From: JAGQYH01 sp041393015
GTDB taxonomy: Bacteria > Bacteroidota > Bacteroidia > Chitinophagales > JADIYW01
Direction of reading: 5' to 3'
Assembly (NCBI GenBank): GCA_041393015.1
Contig: JAWKKV010000008.1
Location: forward strand, 124,001 to 188,000
DNA length: 64,000 nt
The position numbers and the translations under genes were made by a program. The notes under the pieces were generated by a model, which was not told the origin of the DNA, did no database searches, and was given only the letters and a program-made list of their open reading frames with translations. Positions 62,559-64,000 of this stretch are shown here, piece by piece (positions within the stretch are counted from its first letter, which is position 1; every line of letters starts with the position of its first letter).

Positions 62559-64000
62559 ATGAGGGGGAAAAACACAATTAAAATGATGGTTTTATTTTTA
62601 ATCATCATGAATGCTTATCAATTAAAAGCACAAACCTATTTAGGGGTAACTACTAGTAATTACGATGCATTGCATGCGGCTCGATTTAATCCGGCTTCTT
62701 TAAATACAAGTAGTATGAAATGGCAAATCAATTTGGTAGGAGTTGATTTAAGCATTTCTCAAAATTATTTAAAAGCCAAAAGCTTAATAAGTGGATGGGA
62801 TGACTATCGAAGTAACTTAACTGAGAATTTAAATGGGGAAGAGAAATCCGGTTATGCTAGCGCTATAATTGCTTTGCCAGGCTTTATGTTCACCAATGAA
62901 AAAGCAGGAAGCTTTTCACTTAATTTTACAGCAAGAACGTATCTTACTTTAAAAGATGTAGACGAAGATTTTTTAAGTGCATTTTATAATGATGCGGATG
63001 TGCCAAGCAGCTGGCCTTCCCCTTGGAAAGATGATAATGTAGAAGCAGGAATGAATGGAATGGTAGAGGCCTCACTTGGTTATGCTAGAAAAGTTTATGA
63101 AAGGGAAAGACATCATTTATATGGAGGATTTACATTAAAGGTGCTAACGAAACAAATTGGTGCCAATGCTAATGGAACTGCAGAATTTATATATACAGAA
63201 GGAGTTGACGATCAAGTTTCATTTGGAGCAAGTGATTTAACCGTTCAAGTAAGTGATTTATTTGATGGGGTGAATGGCGATTTTAATTATAAAACTGGCT
63301 TTGGGGGTATTGGTGCAGATATAGGTTTTGTATATGAATTTAAACCTCAGAGACCTGGTCAAGCATTGGTAGGAGATAATATGGCAAAATCTAAGAAATG
63401 GAAGAGGGAACGACCCGACTACATCCTAAAAGCAGGCTTTGCAATTGTAGATATTGGTAACGTAAAATACACACCTTCGTCTGAATATAGTAGGCACTTT
63501 ATTAGTGATGGAACTAACGTTTCTGCTGCTTCAATTACCGAAGATGATTTAACCTATGAAGACTGGGATGATGTAATGAATGCTACGGGCTCATTTACCG
63601 TTCCAACAGAGGACATAAAAGTTAAATTACCTATGTCAATCAATATGTTTGTAGATGCTAAGATTACAGACTTCTTTTATGTTAATCTAAGTTCGCAAAT
63701 CGGAGTAGGTAAAAGTAATATCAGCTCAGGAACAGTAAGTGAAGGTTCTGGTTTTGCTATTACGCCTAGATTAGAAACGCCTGCAGTAGCCATATACGTG
63801 CCAGTAAGTTATACGAGCGCCAAAGGATTTGGAGTGGGCGCAGTTGCTAGATTTGGTCAGGTAACACTCGGAATGTCTGACATTACAGGGTTTTTTACAG
63901 GCGATGCATCTAGCACAAGTGTTCATTTTGGTCTTTCGTTTGGAGGAGTAAAGAAGAAAACGGAGAAGAAAAATGATATTGAGGAGGAAGAAGAAGATGA
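62559..64000 (+). CDS. DUF5723-like outer-membrane protein (truncated by window edge)
   Basis: An open frame of 480 codons from the ATG at 62559 that runs off the right edge. A signal peptide (MVLFLIIMNAYQLKAQ) precedes TYLGVTTSNYDALHAARFNPASL, the type of opening seen in DUF5723 proteins. The mature part alternates in beta-barrel style (HHLYGGFTLKVLTKQIGANA, YILKAGFAIVDIGNVKYTP, GVGAVARFGQVTLGMSDITG) and the visible end is acidic (KKNDIEEEEED). Family members are predicted outer-membrane barrels of unknown function. It follows the T9SS genes after 118 bp. Confidence 0.7.
   Translation, partial: MRGKNTIKMMVLFLIIMNAYQLKAQTYLGVTTSNYDALHAARFNPASLNTSSMKWQINLVGVDLSISQNYLKAKSLISGWDDYRSNLTENLNGEEKSGYASAIIALPGFMFTNEKAGSFSLNFTARTYLTLKDVDEDFLSAFYNDADVPSSWPSPWKDDNVEAGMNGMVEASLGYARKVYERERHHLYGGFTLKVLTKQIGANANGTAEFIYTEGVDDQVSFGASDLTVQVSDLFDGVNGDFNYKTGFGGIGADIGFVYEFKPQRPGQALVGDNMAKSKKWKRERPDYILKAGFAIVDIGNVKYTPSSEYSRHFISDGTNVSAASITEDDLTYEDWDDVMNATGSFTVPTEDIKVKLPMSINMFVDAKITDFFYVNLSSQIGVGKSNISSGTVSEGSGFAITPRLETPAVAIYVPVSYTSAKGFGVGAVARFGQVTLGMSDITGFFTGDASSTSVHFGLSFGGVKKKTEKKNDIEEEEED

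Overview
The window looks like a chromosomal segment of a Bacteroidota bacterium, probably in the Flavobacteriia/Saprospiria/Chitinophagia range, although finer placement is not possible by eye. The DNA is AT-rich. The diagnostic features are type IX secretion (T9SS) sorting domains of both type A and type B, a PorP/SprF-type outer-membrane protein, a GldA-GldF-GldG gliding ABC transporter, Cys-anchored lipoproteins, and several TTG or GTG starts without clear Shine-Dalgarno sequences. No tRNA, rRNA, CRISPR array, transposase or phage gene was seen.

Layout. 1-2.5 kb: the start of a MoxR-type ATPase (runs off the left edge), a DUF1573 periplasmic protein, and two paralogous small lipoproteins. 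2.7-6.3 kb: a sulfide/persulfide detoxification operon on the minus strand (ArsR regulator, TauE/SafE exporter, CstB/ETHE1-like persulfide dioxygenase-rhodanese, two YeeE/YedE half transporters) with an ArsR-type palindrome at its promoter end. 6.4-14.4 kb: a membrane-anchored metallo-beta-lactamase-fold enzyme, an MlaE-MlaF-MlaD lipid transport operon, an SDR dehydrogenase, a sterol-desaturase/CDGSH iron-sulfur fusion, a DUF3604 lipoprotein and a cold-shock-domain protein. 14.5-18.3 kb: a galactose operon (SGLT-type Na+/sugar symporter, galK, galT). 18.4-20.1 kb: tandem PPK2 polyphosphate kinases, one split by a frameshift. 20.3-25.4 kb: a PF10118-like diiron-type protein, a large secreted S15/CocE-like hydrolase with a T9SS tail, and a lipoprotein. 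25.5-31.8 kb: gldA-gldF-gldG, a Rieske protein, a lone leuD, LpxH and a secreted protein.

32.1-48.9 kb is a signalling island: three Hanks-type Ser/Thr kinases (two membrane-anchored), a PP2C phosphatase with a membrane anchor, an FHA protein, an FHA-FHA-ABC transporter fusion, and several secreted or TPR proteins. The arrangement suggests a phosphorylation circuit linking cytoplasm and envelope. Its output is unknown.

49.3-64.0 kb is a surface-protein region. Five overlapping reading frames (49292-58910) join, after four single-base frame corrections, into one gene of about 3,206 codons: signal peptide, FG-GAP/VCBS-like repeats, LRRs, Ig-like domains, two PKD + BspA/DUF285 modules, a 9-unit Cys repeat array and a type A T9SS sorting domain. 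It is followed by PorP/SprF, a type B T9SS protein and a DUF5723-like protein that runs off the right edge.

Six single-nucleotide frame breaks occur in otherwise well-conserved genes (sugar symporter, PPK2, four in the giant gene). Five look like a missing base and one like an extra base, several at short homopolymers. Residual assembly indels are the simplest explanation, but real inactivation or slippage cannot be excluded from sequence alone.
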